A DNA stretch of 64,000 nt, from NCBI GenBank assembly GCA_028386065.3, contig JAKUCV010002198.1:1-64000 (forward strand). The letters run 5' to 3'. Below the pieces are notes generated by a model, which was given only the letters and a program-made list of their open reading frames with translations, did no database searches and was not told the origin of the DNA. Every line of letters starts with the position of its first letter. The first letter of the stretch is position 1. A program made the position numbers and the translations under genes. This stretch comes from Turnera subulata. Its lineage: Eukaryota > Streptophyta > Magnoliopsida > Malpighiales > Passifloraceae. Below are positions 34,488 through 48,189 of the stretch, piece after piece.

Positions 34488-37400
34488 CTAGCGCCACTCT
34501 CGGCAATTTCCACAATACCAGCCGCCTTCCGCAGGTGAGGAATCTTCCCAAGGAGAACAATGACTGTGTATTGCCAGGCCACAATTCTGACACAGAAGAT
34601 CAGGAACTGGTTCCACTTGTAAACATGTCTTACAAGGTATTGTCTGAACAACAGATTCAAGAGAAATTGTTGGTTCCAGCAGGTCCCCAGGTGTACCCAT
34701 TACATACTGTTCAAGAACTCCATTCTGCAAAGCTGTATTAGGTTGATTTTCACAATTTAACAAGGCACTCTGAGAAGCATCAATTTCACCCAACTGATTG
34801 CCATCATCAGATTCCAATAACTCCGTATAAGAAAAGTAGGTCTGCGGTTCAAACTCCATGTCTTCAAAGTTGAAACCTTCATAGTCAAATTGCATGCCAT
34901 TTTCAAGGCCATTACCAGAAGCATCCCAACAGGAAGGCATCTTCTCTTCAGGTTTCATGAGGTCATTTGTATCAGAGGGCATGGATGATTCAACATCTCC
35001 TTGACACTTCATATGCCTTCTGACAGGTAGCTTTCTTGGGCCCGGCCCAGCACTATCAAATTCAAGTTCTACTATACGATTACGTTCTGTAATTTGCTCA
35101 ACTCTTGAAAGAGAGAAAAGTAGAGGATCACCATCCTGTATGCACACTTCCCCAGTCGGAAACATTGGGGTGGTGGGCTCACACTCTGCAGATTCTGCAA
35201 TAGTACCAGAATCGGAATCAACTCCTACATTTCCTCGACTCAACACCTTCTTGCGTGACCTCTGACCGTCAGACTTTTCACCTTTTGGTGTGTCCTCATA
35301 AGGGCATGTGGGCGACTTTATTCTACGACACCTGCAACACTTGAATCCCACCACATCACAAAGTTTTGACTCATAGAGCCCAACAGCTTCAGCATGAAAC
35401 CAATCTGCAGCAGAAAAAGAAAAGCATTATAAAACAAAAACAGGCAAGCACATCTTGCTGGAAAAAGGGAACCTATTTTTAGATGGCTTACGCTTGCAGT
35501 ATGCACAGTAAATATACATCAGATTGCAATTATATGCCTTTCCACAGAGATTACAAACAGGCATCAACCGTTTTCCATCAGAACTTCCACTTAAAAGAAT
35601 GTTTTGACGCCTGAATTCAACACCATCTCCAAGGTTCTTCTTCTTCCATATGACACCCCAGTGACAAGATCTATTTTGTTTTTTGGTACTAACAACGGGA
35701 GAGGCTTGTTTGACCTCAGAACAACTGTCTTGGGTTCTGAGAGACACCAATGGTTGATTCTGCAATTTAATCCGTGTGCCTTTTGCACCTGAGACTGCAT
35801 TCGGACATTCTCGTGCTTGCACAGGCAAGGGACTGGTAGTAGACTCATTACTCTTTTCCTTGTAAAGCATTGTGGGACCATAGCATCGCTTGCAGGTAAT
35901 CAAGAACTCAACTTCCTCATTTGAATAAATTGTTGAACTCACAGTGCAGTCCTCATGACAATAACCTGCCCATGGCATAGAAGAAACCAATTAGCATAAG
36001 GATAAAGCTTATAGGAAAACCACAGCATCTATTTTCTTTTTGACGGAAAACATGATTCTGCTAGTTTGTTCAGGACAGAATACGAGTTACTATGATAACC
36101 AGAACACCACCCTTTATCAGAACTTCCCAACTCATCCACAACTGGCTACTAACACAGGTAGCAAAAAAATCCATATATTTACTTTTCATCAATGATCATG
36201 TTGTTCAATCAATGATTGCAAATACACAAGGATATTCGTGCCCACAGCATCCATGATAAAAGCCAAGTGCATAATTCGGGACATCAGAAATAAGAGCCAA
36301 AATGTGTAATCTCATTTCTAGATCTATATTGTAATCCATCAGCTAGGCAACAACTTTCTGAAGCCATTCACCAATAGAGCAAACTATTTTGCAATTAACA
36401 TATTTGTTATAGTTTTACAAGGAACTCATTGACTCAGGTGGGTCTTCCAACCTCTGAATGATAAATGTATAATGCCCTCTCTTTTGAAAAATTGTAAATA
36501 AGTAAATCAATCATAAGAAGGCATGCACTTTATTCCAGGAATGCCAAAATAAGAAACAATAAACAGATAGAGGGCATAGAATGGTGAAGTATAATAGTTA
36601 AGACAAGGGAAAATATTCATACTAGGAAAGAGGTACCTCTGGGATCTCTTAAGAAATATTGTATTACAGATTTTCTTATCGGTTAAGTAGGCACATGGAT
36701 AGGAGGTTTTTGGCATTTCAAATAAAAGAAGACATGTTTCGCAACATTGTATGGAGGAAAAAAACGATAAAACTTTCATAAGTCAAGAACGCAGATTCAT
36801 ATAAGCCTACCTTGGCAAGCACTGCACTTGACTGTGTTCCTGAAGATCACATCACAAAGCAAAGAACAATAAGCTTGTAGCTATCAAATAGATCGAAATA
36901 TGAAAAGAATTGGTAAAATTAGATAGAAAATAAAGATTACCGCAGTAATGCATCACGCTGACATGATGCACAACAGCAACTATCCAACTTATCTCTCTTA
37001 CAAGTAAGATACAAAAATATATCCCTACGGGCAGCTTTCAATTGCCTTCTCTGTAACTCGGACAATTCATTCAAAGGCATTTTAGCTATTGGCAGAACTG
37101 TTTCATTCACTTTTTCCTCAAATTCTTTAATCAGATATAAGGGGATGTGCAGTTCAGAAAACCAGAATTTCTCCTTTCCATCTTCAAGTTGCTCTACTTC
37201 AATGATATTCTTCATGATGCGAGAGGGGAGGTGCTTTTGATTTCCAAAAGCAACACCATATCTAATCTTGTTTTGTTCAACTTTCTTGTCGCAAATGAAG
37301 GCATTTCTAAAAACGGAGGCTTCTGTTTCTAAACCTTTTCCTTCCTGAAGGTTCTGGTCAGGGCGAACAAGATCACCCCATCTCACATGAAAGTCCAGTT

Positions 37401-40400
37401 GTCTAACCTGATGCAAATTACAGGACTATCAGAAGTTGTAAAACAACACACGTTGGCAGAGCACATGCTCCAGACTGATGAAAATTGTTGAAAAAAGAAA
37501 GAAGGAAACAAGGGAAAGATAAATATTCTTAAATGAATATAGCACAACTCACAACAGACCTGAAGTGCAAGTTGTGATGCATTCTTGCTGCTTTCAACTG
37601 CAGCCCTCCAAAATAATTGCCTGCTTCTCTTAGGAATCTCCAGCTCATCACCATATTGGACACCAGGAAACTTCCTCGAACCAGCTAAAAGCCACAAACC
37701 ATAAATCATCTTTTAAAATAGTTAAAAAATTACAGCTGCATAGTAAGTGATACTATTACCAATCCCTAGATGCCAGAAAAGGCAAACTGGAGGTTTATCT
37801 ATTTATCTGTTTGGTTTATGGTACAAGTGGAACATTGGATCTCATAAATTACCTTGGCGGGCTACCCTTCTAACCAGGGCTCTAGGTAAAATTGCTTTCT
37901 TAAATACCAGCTTCAACAACTTTCCTCCTCGCCACCAGACAAAACTCCTCTCGTCAGAATCATCACCTGCAACGTCAGACGTAACAGATTGTTTTTTGTG
38001 CCGTTTCCCGTTAGGCCTGCGTCTTTGACTGGTTCCAGCAGTACTAGTAGCACTTTGGATGGTAGAAGACTCAATCAGCCAATCATCCATTGCCTTAACC
38101 CAATCCAAAGAAAGAGCAATGCTGCGGATGTTTTCCTCAAGCTGCAAGTAACAATATCACATCAACTAGACCTTACATGGAAAGCACAAGACCTAAAACT
38201 TTAAAACTAAGCAATGAAAGTGGCCTACACGTTAAAGCACTATGGGAGGTTTATCATGGCTGTCTGTGGAAAACCTCATGATTAGACAAAAAGACGTTGT
38301 CAAATCATTAAAAATGCAACACAGGAACATCATAAAAAATTAACTGTCGCCAAGCCATGTTTGTCTATCAGTTCCACAAATCAAAATCCTATCAGTCAGT
38401 TCAACTGAAAAATTAAGACAAGGAGCATATATAATGGAACTCTTGCAACACTAGATTTGAAAATTAGTGTAAGAGTTGAGCAAATCAGATTTTGGTTCAC
38501 AAAAGCACATACAAAGTGAACAGGAGCCATCTTTGCAATAAAATTCTCCATTCTTCAAGGTGTTGAGTACTTCACAAATATCTATTTCAATACCTTCAGC
38601 AGTTTAATCCAGACAGCAAGGGAAAATAGATGCCAATCACCAACATGTCAATTTTCTGGGTGAATTTTCTTACGGTATGTACTGTTATCCCCTAAAACAG
38701 ATAATACATGACTATTCATGCTTGCAGTTTCAGACAAATATTCCACTAAGGACCGATTAGTTACCTACCTGGCTATTCTGTTAATTAAACACCTCATGAT
38801 AGAGGGGAATGCAAGTTGTGATTGGTAAATCACATAAAGGGACATAACAATCCTTGCAAGTTGCGAAGACACAATACCAATTTAAAAACATAAGAACAAC
38901 ATCAAACAAACGTACTTCCAGCAGGGGCCCTTTAATTGAGCTGTAAGTTGAAGCATCTTCTACTTGTTTACGCCACCTTTTTCTGTAACTTGCACTCAGA
39001 AAGGGGCCAACTGTAAGACCAGATAATACATCCCCCATATATAAAATGTATGTTGCAATGCTAGGAAGACTCCCGTCTCCATTCATCAAGGTACCCATAC
39101 TACTAATGATCTTCATGGCAACTTTAGTGGCACTCAAGGCAGCTGAATTTAGCATGCAGCCCCTTCTGCTGTTGGATGTCAGCTTACAGGAATGGCACCA
39201 ACCACATCTCTCCCGTGGCACCTCAACAAGTTTTTTTTCTGAACTTGGCCAAAAAAAACGGGAGGCTGTAGAGGAAAATGCTTTAGATTGCAATAAAATA
39301 TCAGAAACTACTTTCTTTCCATTGCCATACTTTTGAGCCTCTGAACCCCTTGTATCCTCAGATGAAAGGATGGCCAGATTAGAAGCAGCAGATGCAGCAT
39401 ATTCCCCATGCATATAGTGATTTATATACACATTGGGTTTAAAAGAAGTCCCCATGTACAAACAATTAATCATTGAATTTCCCTCCACCGGTACACAGAC
39501 TGGACGACTGCTGGCCTTTAGAAGAGAACCATTTGAAAGCACAACATGACTGCCAACGCTGTTTGCCGACATGCATGTAGTAACTTCTACAGCACTCGAT
39601 CCACCAACTAGGCTTTGGTGGGTTATGTCTGATGGATCAGTTTGCAGATCCTGTGATGCATCAGACTCCATTTTTACCTGTTCATTTAGTTTCTTGTTCA
39701 TAATATGGCCACTTTCCATTCCCACAACACCATTGACCATGACGCCCTTGACTACAGTCTGTTCTTTTGCAGCAACAGGAATATCAAGGCTCGAGGCTGC
39801 TACATTATCCACATTACTTTCATTCAAACTAATCGCCTTCCCAGTGTCAAAAACATCTATGCCTTTACAACTTTCGTTGCAAGGAAAAACAAGCGGTTGC
39901 ATCGCAAATTTTTCATCTTCCTTCGTAGGTTCCATATTTGAACTTGTTTCTACTATATCCTGATGCGAGATATGCCAATATTCTGCAATCGCCTTGAATA
40001 TCTCCAAGTATAATGATCTATGCTGCGCAGATGCAGAAAGTGCTTGCAGGACCCTTGGAATGTCCATCTGATTGTAGTATCTGAAACAGGGTTCTCTACT
40101 TAAAGAAGCCCTGAGCCTGCATATAAATGAAATGAGTAGGGAAAAATGAGAGAGATTCTAAAAGACAGGATACCATCAAAGCAATGCGTAAAACAGAACA
40201 AAAATGTCAAGCAAGTTAACACAACTTGAGATGATGATATGAAGTTCCATGAGCCAAACAAATTTGACTATCAAGAGAGGGGGGAGGTGGGGAGGAGGAA
40301 ACAAGAAGAAAAAGAAAGAGGATAGAACATACACCAGTAAGTGATTGCAAGTGCCCAAGAAGACTTGCTCGTATATATCAATTCCAAATATTTCAGCTCC

Positions 40401-41359
40401 CCTAAGTGATGCTCCCATAGCAATAGTAGGTCCCAACTTATTAACTGAGCACTCTGGACAAAACCATGTTCCTTCTGGTATATAATTTTTTCCAACACCA
40501 ATACATCTTGAATGGTATGATGACGGGCAACCATCACAACAAAGCAAGGTCCCATCCATTCCACAAAGCCGGCATTCATCACCATTTGCATCAACAGGAG
40601 CATCTGCATCCCTTTCAGCACCCCTGGGACCCAAATAGATAGAACTATAAGAGGATCTAGTCTTTTCACTTTCTGCAATAATCTCCATAGCCTCTCTGTC
40701 CTTGCAAGCTGAAGTCTTGGAATATCTTGGATGGACCGTTCTTGGACCATTTTCGGATAGATAAGTCGAACCACCATCAGGATCTATTCCAAGTTCTGAT
40801 TCTTCAAGCATATCAATTTCTGTTCTTAGTTGCATAGACTCCAACACATCATCACATAAGATTTGCAAAATCATCAACTTTGAACGGGCTGGTACGGAAT
40901 AATACTCGCTTTTCCACACATTGTCATAAAATCCTTTCCACTCAGATCCCTTAGCATATCCCATTACTGTAAAATAATGGACCAAATAAACTGTCCAAGT
41001 GAGTGAATCAAGCAAGCTCCAGTCAACACACCTGTATGCAATGAATGGCATGTTTGTTAAACAGTTGCGGGAGGAAAACCTAAAACACAGAGCAGAAGCT
41101 TGTACAAGCTTCCGTGCAAAGATATGCAGGCATGCGACAGGCAGCCAGGAAACAAGGGATAGGCAAAATAAGGATGTGTAGCAAAAATAGCTTCAACATG
41201 CATGCAAAGCATCAAGCCTTTCTAATCATATCTTTTAACAAAACAGAGCAAAAAAATCAATCCACTTGAGTGTTGCAAACATGTCATTGTAACTGACTGC
41301 CCTGGATAACTGCAATAACTCATAATTTTTCTATTTTTAGTTGCATGCATGACTACTAT

Positions 41360-41402
<43 letters not shown>

Positions 41403-42309
41403 ACTTATAAGAAGCATTTCATAACTCTAATGCAGAAAAAACAGGCTCGAATTTATATATTTACCTCAAACACTTTGATGCAAGCTCCAAACCATCCGAA
41501 GAGAGTGCCTCAAGATGGCGTCTCAATGCACGCAACAAAGCAACATGAACGGCATCCATCAACGTGTTCTGAGCACAACAATTAATCGCCCCCACAAAAT
41601 CATTCAATGGAAATGGGTTAAGAAAGAGCCGGATGCTAAATGATCTCAGAAATGTATACACTGAGAAAAGATACGAAACACACTCCTCTGGCACACCAAC
41701 AGTCCCCGAGGATGGAGGCAATTCAGGGGGTGGAACAGCAGGGGTTTCCACTGCCAGTCTAGGATCGGTATCTTGTGCGTACTCACATGAATCACTAGAA
41801 GAATCCGCACCATCGTCCTCATTGTCACTCAGGCCCCCATTGTTCTCGGCTTTCAAGCTACCAGTTACCTCAGTCCCCAAAGACACCTCAGCCTTGACAT
41901 CATTCTTCACATCCACAACTTCCTTCTCCTCATCCTTCTTACTCTTCACACTCTTCTTTGCAACCGCCTCATCCAGCTTACCCCTCCTCACACACAGCTC
42001 TAAGTCAAAATCATCATCTCCCAAAATAATGTCTCTCAACTCCCGGCTCTCCAGATCCTCGAAATCACCATCCTCATAATCCACCCTATACAACCCGCTA
42101 TCATAAAACACAATCTTCCCCAGAAAAATCCCACTGCCCTCAAACTCCTTTAACACATACCTGCCCACAAGTGGCCTCCACCTAAAATCCAACGCCTGCT
42201 TCTTAGCAGCACTGAGACCCGCTTTCTTCTCCTCAGCTTCCTCCTCATTCCGCCTCCGCTTCCTCGGCCTGCCCCTACCCCTCTTCTTCACCTCCTCCAC
42301 TTGCTCCAT
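34488..42309 (-). CDS. PTM: DDT domain/PHD finger protein, PTM-like
   Basis: Closest remembered relative is Arabidopsis PTM (At5g35210), a chromatin protein reported in chloroplast-to-nucleus signalling and flowering; PHD fingers of this type read histone H3 tails. Nine exons on the minus strand: 42309-41465, 41031-40333, 40116-38916, 38141-37853, 37684-37560, 37407-36941, 36839-36811, 35965-35492, 35404-34488; in frame throughout, 1681 residues. Order: AT-hook-like RGRGRPRKRRR (10-20), Tudor-like segment (about 47-95, GLYRVDYEDGDFEDLESREL), DDT domain (about 210-280), PHD1 with DECRLCGMDGTLLCCDGC from residue 433, Cys-rich RCGWCHSCK in exon 3, further PHD-like modules in exons 6-9, and a last PHD ending WYCGNCREWR at the stop. 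The start at 42309 is preferred over an upstream in-frame ATG at 42351 because family proteins begin close to the basic stretch. PTM is reported to have C-terminal membrane segments; this model lacks them. Confidence 0.93.
41363..41400. repeat. (AT)19 microsatellite in the first intron of the PTM-like gene
   Basis: An uninterrupted AT dinucleotide run of 38 bp, self-complementary and likely polymorphic. Confidence 0.95.
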
Positions 42310-43377
42310 TGAACAACCAATCCGATCCAAACCAAAAAAATATGCACCCACTAATCAAACAGCGAATACAACTGGATTCGGTACCTCCAAAGATCTAACC
42401 CTCATGCAGATCCCTAAGGAACAACATATTCCACAAAATCAGTAACTACCACCATCGATTATCGAGAAAAATGAAAAAAAAAATAAACCATTTATGAAAA
42501 ATAAGTAGCAAATAATATTACGAATTGCAGATCCCGTAAAACGACGCGTTCGATTGCAGATTTTGAAATTATTCCTATCAAACAAAACTCAATCTCCACG
42601 GCACGGCTTGTCCGTCTCCGACGAATAAGAACATGCGCGTGTGGCGCGTGGTTGTGTGGAAGGTGGGAGGGTACCTGACTCGACAGTTTAGGATTTAACG
42701 ATAACGAGCCCCATTGAAAGAGAAGACTGTGATTTTGGGATTTTTCTTTTTCTTTTTTTTTTTATTGCTTTCTGCAAGAGAGTGGGGGGGGGGGGTGTGT
42801 GTGTGTGGAGAGAGAGAAAGGGGAGAGAGAAGGATAAAGATGTGCCCTAATTTGAGAGAACAACGGCATTAACAACTGGAAACAAAAAAAAAAGAAAAAA
42901 AAAAAGCAGTGATAGCGAGTTGGGCTTTCATGTCTGACTCTGAGTCGGTTACCGAGCCACCGAGTCCAGCACGCTCACGTTATTTTTTCCTTCGAGAACA
43001 TTCGATTTTTTCTGCGGAAGGATTTGTTACGGTGGAAGCAACCCCACAGGGGCGCTGTGAGGAGCAAGAGCCCAACACCGTTCTTTTTCGTAAATCTTCT
43101 TCCCCATTTTAGCTCAAATTAAACTCATTTTTAGGGTATAAACTTGTACAGATGTTGAAATTTTAACCAATTATAATTCTATACTAATTATAATATTTTA
43201 AGAGATTGAGTTGAAGTTAAAGAATAAATTTACCAAAAAAAATTCAAAAATAAAATCCTCATAATGATATGTGGCATATGACTAACTAAGAATATATTTT
43301 TGTGCAGTAAATAGAAAAATAATATATCTTTTGTCATATGCCACAGAGATATGCATGCAATATTTAAGCACGATTGG
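42310..43377. other. Promoter/5' flank of the PTM-like gene and AT-rich spacer
   Basis: No gene is seen. At 42784-42833 the plus strand has a G12 run followed by (GT)n and (GA)n, an unusual purine/GT-rich block about 475-525 bp upstream of the PTM-like start codon. Beyond 43130 the sequence is AT-rich until the truncated LTR begins near 43378. Confidence 0.5.
42784..42833. repeat. G-run with (GT)n and (GA)n block
   Basis: Twelve or so consecutive G, then GTGTGTGTGTGT, then GAGAGAGA with further GA-rich sequence. On the transcribed (minus) strand this is a CT/CA-rich promoter tract. Confidence 0.85.
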
Positions 43378-46238
43378 ATAAACAGAGATATACAGACAAT
43401 CATAATACTTCAAAGAAGAAATACTGGCAACAACAGCCACAATATATTAAACCAAAGACTCGACCCAAACATACCAAAGACTTTATTATTATTCCAGTTT
43501 TATCTTCCGGACCCCGTCACGGATAAGCTAGGGTCCTACCAGGTTATCAACCTGTTCCTGGTGTCAGATAAAAAAGAACCCGAGATCAACATCCCAATAA
43601 CAAATCTCAGGGATCAGCATCCCAATAACAATCTCAGGGATCAACATCCCAATAACAATCTCAGGGATCAACATCCCAATCAAACCGGCATCAACATGTC
43701 CATCACAAGTAACCCAGATCATGGCCACCACAAAACAGTCACAAACCATCCGGTCGTACCTCTACTTACCACGTGACAATTAAGTCATATCCGTTTCAAA
43801 ACCAAATCACAGGAATCGACATCCCAAACCCAAAACCAAAAGACACGACTCACTTATTAACTTTTCTAATTTTAATATCCGGGTTCCGTCACTTGACAAG
43901 CTAGGGTCGTACCTGGTTATCAACTAATTCCGGATGTCAGGCCAAAACGTAACCCGGGATCAACATCTCAATAACATAACCAATCCGGGATCAACATCCC
44001 AATAACCAAACCAAACCGGGATCAACATCCCCAATAACTAAACCAAACCAGTCATAACACCACAGAACTAGCCTCCAACCATCTAGTCGTACCACTACTT
44101 TCCACGTGACAATAAAATCAACATCTCAAATCAACTTCCAATTTCCATTTTCTTTTTCCCAATTATCCATATCACAGTTTATTCCAATTATCCAATCACA
44201 ACACAGTCTATCGACAACAATCACAATATCCATAATAGTCAAACAATTATCCAACTTCCTATTAACTCAAGTTATACAATAGACCAATCCATCGACAATT
44301 TCATAACACCAATTATTCACAATCTAACATTAATCACAGCACAGTATCCAAGGAACCAATAACAGTCAACACGGCGGTTCAATCAAGCAAATCAACATCA
44401 TAACAACAACAACAACAATAACCATAGCAGCCAAATAAGCAACACAATTTCGTATCATCAAATATCCAACATCAATATATATCAGCACACAACTTGTTCA
44501 ATCAACAACAAAGCACATCCAAGTATCAAGAACACACAATAGTATTACAGGCAACATATCAAGTGTTATCCATCCTCACCTTAGTCGATTATCAGTTATG
44601 GAATCCTCAACAGGTTCCAAAGCCAGTTCCTCAGAATACTGCTCGATACCAGCTCATATATATCAAATAATAAATATGCTCACATAAGATGCACAGTAAT
44701 TGATATGCCATAATACGTTGCATTATCTTTATCATCATCTTTTACCGTTATTGATCCTTTCCTGAAAATATTTTCTTGAAATAATTATTTTTACCATACC
44801 ATATATTCTTTTCCAAAAAGTCATTACCATAATATATATTTTTTTCCGAACGTAATAATCATATATGTATATATTTTCCAAAGTACTTACCTTATAATAA
44901 TATGTATATCAACTTATTTATTTATTTCCAAAGTCATATTCCTCATATTATTTTTTTCCATAATACTATATACCATGTATTCCTAAAATTAATCCATCCC
45001 AGAATTTAGATATATAATTTCCAAAATATATCTTTGCAAACCTTAATTTTATTCTTTTTTCCATATTATATATATATTTTTAAGCCAAAAGTGTATTTAT
45101 AAAACATTTTTTTTTTTAAAGGACTGGGCCAGCTCAAATTAATTTAAACCAACCCAGACCAAGTCCAAAGAAAACAGCCCAGACTAGGAGCAAGGCCTTA
45201 GTGCAGGTCAACTGGCCCAAGGTCCAAGTCAACCCAAACCCAGGCCTCGACCCAACACGCAGAAACGGGTCAAGCTCGACCCATCCGGGTCGTCTTCAAC
45301 CTGTGGACGGGTCTGCTCACCTAGGCGTCGGACGACGTGGCGGCGTGGTCGGGACGGTGCGGAGGCGTGAGCACGACGGCAGAGAGGAGGTGAGGGCGGC
45401 GTGACGGCATGGCTTGCTGCGGTGGTGATGAGCAGCAATGAGGAGAGCGACCCCTCGGCGTGTCGTCGGGTAGAGGGGCGCGACGGGGAGAGAGTAGAGG
45501 AGAAGGGTTGCTGGTGGCGGCTTGCTAGCGTGTTGCAGCGGCGGGAAGCGAGGGTGGAGAGGAAGGAAGGAAGATGGTGACGAGGTGGTGGAGGCTCGGC
45601 CGGCATGATGGTCTCGATGGTGGCGGCAGGAGGAAGAAGAAGTGAAGGTGAGGTGTGGGGTTGTCCAAAACGTCACAGTTTTGGTTGGGTGTGTGTGTGT
45701 TTTGTTATTTTCTTCTTTTTTTTTTCTTACTCTTTCTGGTTTTGTGAAGTTTGCAGTAGGTGGTTTTGCAGGGCAGGGAAAATGAGCTGGGTTTGTGTGT
45801 TTTCAGGAAGAGGAAGATACAGGTGATGATGTATGCACTGGGAAGGTAGGAGATCACAGGGTTGAAGGCATGAAGAACACTGGTATAGCACGGGTTAAAC
45901 AAGCAACTCACAGGCATCACTGGAGAAGGCGACGATGACTCAATTATGCACTACTGTGCAGCATGTGAGGCGGGTTCCGTTGGGACCAAAAAATAACTGA
46001 TATACCTCCTTAGTTATATTTCTGGTGTGATTTTCTGATGATTCTGGGACCCGGAAAATACCAACTTTGGTCCGAAAAATCCACAGAAAAATCCCGAGCG
46101 CGGGAAAAACCTCGGTTTTGAAAAACGATGCCCGATTTACCTTGAATTAATTATCCAAGATTAAATTCAAAGGTAAATTACTGTATAACGACTTTTACAG
46201 TCCCGGTAAAAATACGAATTTTTACCCGGGCTGTTACA
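43378..46238 (-). mobile_element. Truncated LTR of the 3252-6123 family
   Basis: It ends GGGCTGTTACA at 46238 like the other copies and aligns with the 49710-53130 copy from about 43378 (counterpart of about 50078) onward, through the GGGAT-caac-ATCCC minisatellite, the AT-rich zone and the GC-rich zone (45120-45660). The first ~370 bp (plus orientation) of the LTR are missing, next to the PTM-like promoter. No matching target duplication can be found because one end is lost. ORFs in the GC-rich zone are low-complexity and not genes. Confidence 0.75.
43577..43691. repeat. 27-bp palindromic minisatellite in the truncated LTR
   Basis: Four units built on (G)GGATCAACATCCCAATAACA with intervening AATCTCA; period about 27 bp in the later units. 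The core GGGAT-caac-ATCCC is an inverted repeat that can form a 5-bp stem. Further looser units occur at about 43957-44035. Confidence 0.85.
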
Positions 46239-48189
46239 ATGAATATATTAACTCATGATAGATATCAAATTCAAATGGTGAGACAAGTTCGATGTCATTA
46301 CTAATGATTTCTCCATTGATATTTGATTTTGGCCAATAGTTTTTATATCTTAAGAATAGGAAAAATGTAAAAAAATAACATAAAAGAAATAAAGGAACTA
46401 GAGAGTCACTTATCCACAAAAGATGAAGTGGAGGACTCCATGTATCAAATCGAAGATAAAATTATGGATTAACTTTGGATACCACAAAGATATAAAAATT
46501 GTAAAAATTATCAATGAAGTAATCTACAATTTTATCATGCATATCTACTCTTCATTAGGTTTTAGCAAAGTTGTAGATATCTCTCTTATCTTTCTAGAGG
46601 CACCAAGATCACTGACATCAATTGTCTAGAGCTCGAGTTATGGCAATTCTACCGAAACTGTCCGCCAGGGGCGTCAGTTTGCGCGCTCTTCGCTTTTTAG
46701 ACTCGTTGAATGCGTTTGTTTACTCACCAGTCCTTTAATTTACTGGAGCTATACCTAAGATAAAAGACAACTAAAAACAACAATTATAAATTACATAGTT
46801 GAGAATAATAAAATCAATATAAAAAAATCGCCTTCTAACTTCATTTCATATAAACGAGTTTGAGAAGTAAAAATAGTTTTAGCGTTATGTATGTATTACT
46901 TCTATCTTCACTGTTCAATTCCTTTCCAAGTTGGCATTCTAGCCTTTGTTCACCAATTTTGGTACAATGCTTCCTAGTAAAAAGCCTATGCAAGTGCACC
47001 ATAATATGATATCCTTGATTGTAGACAATACCGGTTAAACATAAGCCACCGCAAAAAGATGATGCATTTATTTTTAAAATTTAAAACCAATGAGTAGATG
47101 CGGATGAGAAAGTGCTGGAAAACCATATTCCGAACTCGGGATTAACATCGAGTCGACTCAGTGACGATCCGATTCGGTTGCGCGCTTATTAATCAAGTTT
47201 TTTATTAAAGAAAAAAAAAATCAGGAGCCAGCACTTTTGTTTTATTCACCTGCACCAAAAGCTAAAATGGGGCATGAAAATTGCAAAATGGCGGGAACAA
47301 CTCACAACTTAGAGGGCATTACCCGCCAAGATTTTAAAATTGGATTAATGAAAGTAAGTTGTAAGCATGACATTTGAAAGACTTTTTTTTTTTTTTTGGA
47401 TGTGGAATAAACCCTAACAATTTCCAAAAATTGGTATTGAGCTCGTGGATTTTGTGGTCCGTGGTTGACCATACTTTGCGTTGGAATAAAATCATTTTTT
47501 GTGGTTTTTTTTGCATCATCATAAATTTACAATATGATTTTCTTATGAAACGAATTAGGTTTTTTTCTTTTAAAGTTCAATTTTTTTAAGGTAGGATTGA
47601 ACCCATCACTACAGGTCCTCCTTATTTTCTTTATTGCAAGATATATCTACCATCATTCCAAATTCTTCGACGTATGTTGATCAACGTTAAATTTTAATAT
47701 TTGACTCTTTTTTCAATAAGGTTAGATTTTAGTCTTTTTCAAGCTAAAATTTACTTTGTTCTATTAGTACCACTTACGTTATTTAAATATTTATTCGAAT
47801 AAATTGATAATTTAATTTTGTTTCACACACAAGTTTAATATTAGTGGGGTTGTGCTCATATACACATGTAATGTTAAAACCACGTAGTTTAACATTGTGA
47901 GATGGCTAAAGTAGAGCTACAGTTAAAGTGTGTAAAATAAAATTTAGTAACAACAACAATAACCAAAACATTAATACTAATTTTTAAAAATATTTCACCA
48001 TCTTATTTCATTATCTATTTTATTAATTAGAGAAGTAGTCTTTAAAATATTTTTTTGCATTTATTTTAATAAAATAATATATTTTTAGTTTTATTTGATT
48101 AATATCTCAACTCACATGACAGTCGAGATAAAAGTTAGCCTTAAGAGCATTTCAAGCTTGTAACCAACTACTCACTTAAGTATTTTGAA
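46239..48189. other. Gene-poor AT-rich region, probably decayed transposon DNA
   Basis: I see no gene. Short motifs such as CCGCCAGGGGCGTCAGTTTG (46662-46681) are of a kind seen in plant LTRs, but no LTR boundaries, inverted repeats or domains can be defined. The short ORFs have no recognisable motif. Confidence 0.4.

Noticed and set aside
41633..42079. 148-codon plus-strand ORF opposite PTM-like exon 1
   Set aside because: Serine-rich antisense reading of the acidic/basic coding exon.
45201..45826. Several ORFs of 65-125 codons on both strands
   Set aside because: GC-rich LTR segment, His/Pro/Arg/Ser-rich low complexity, same zone as in the other LTR copies.
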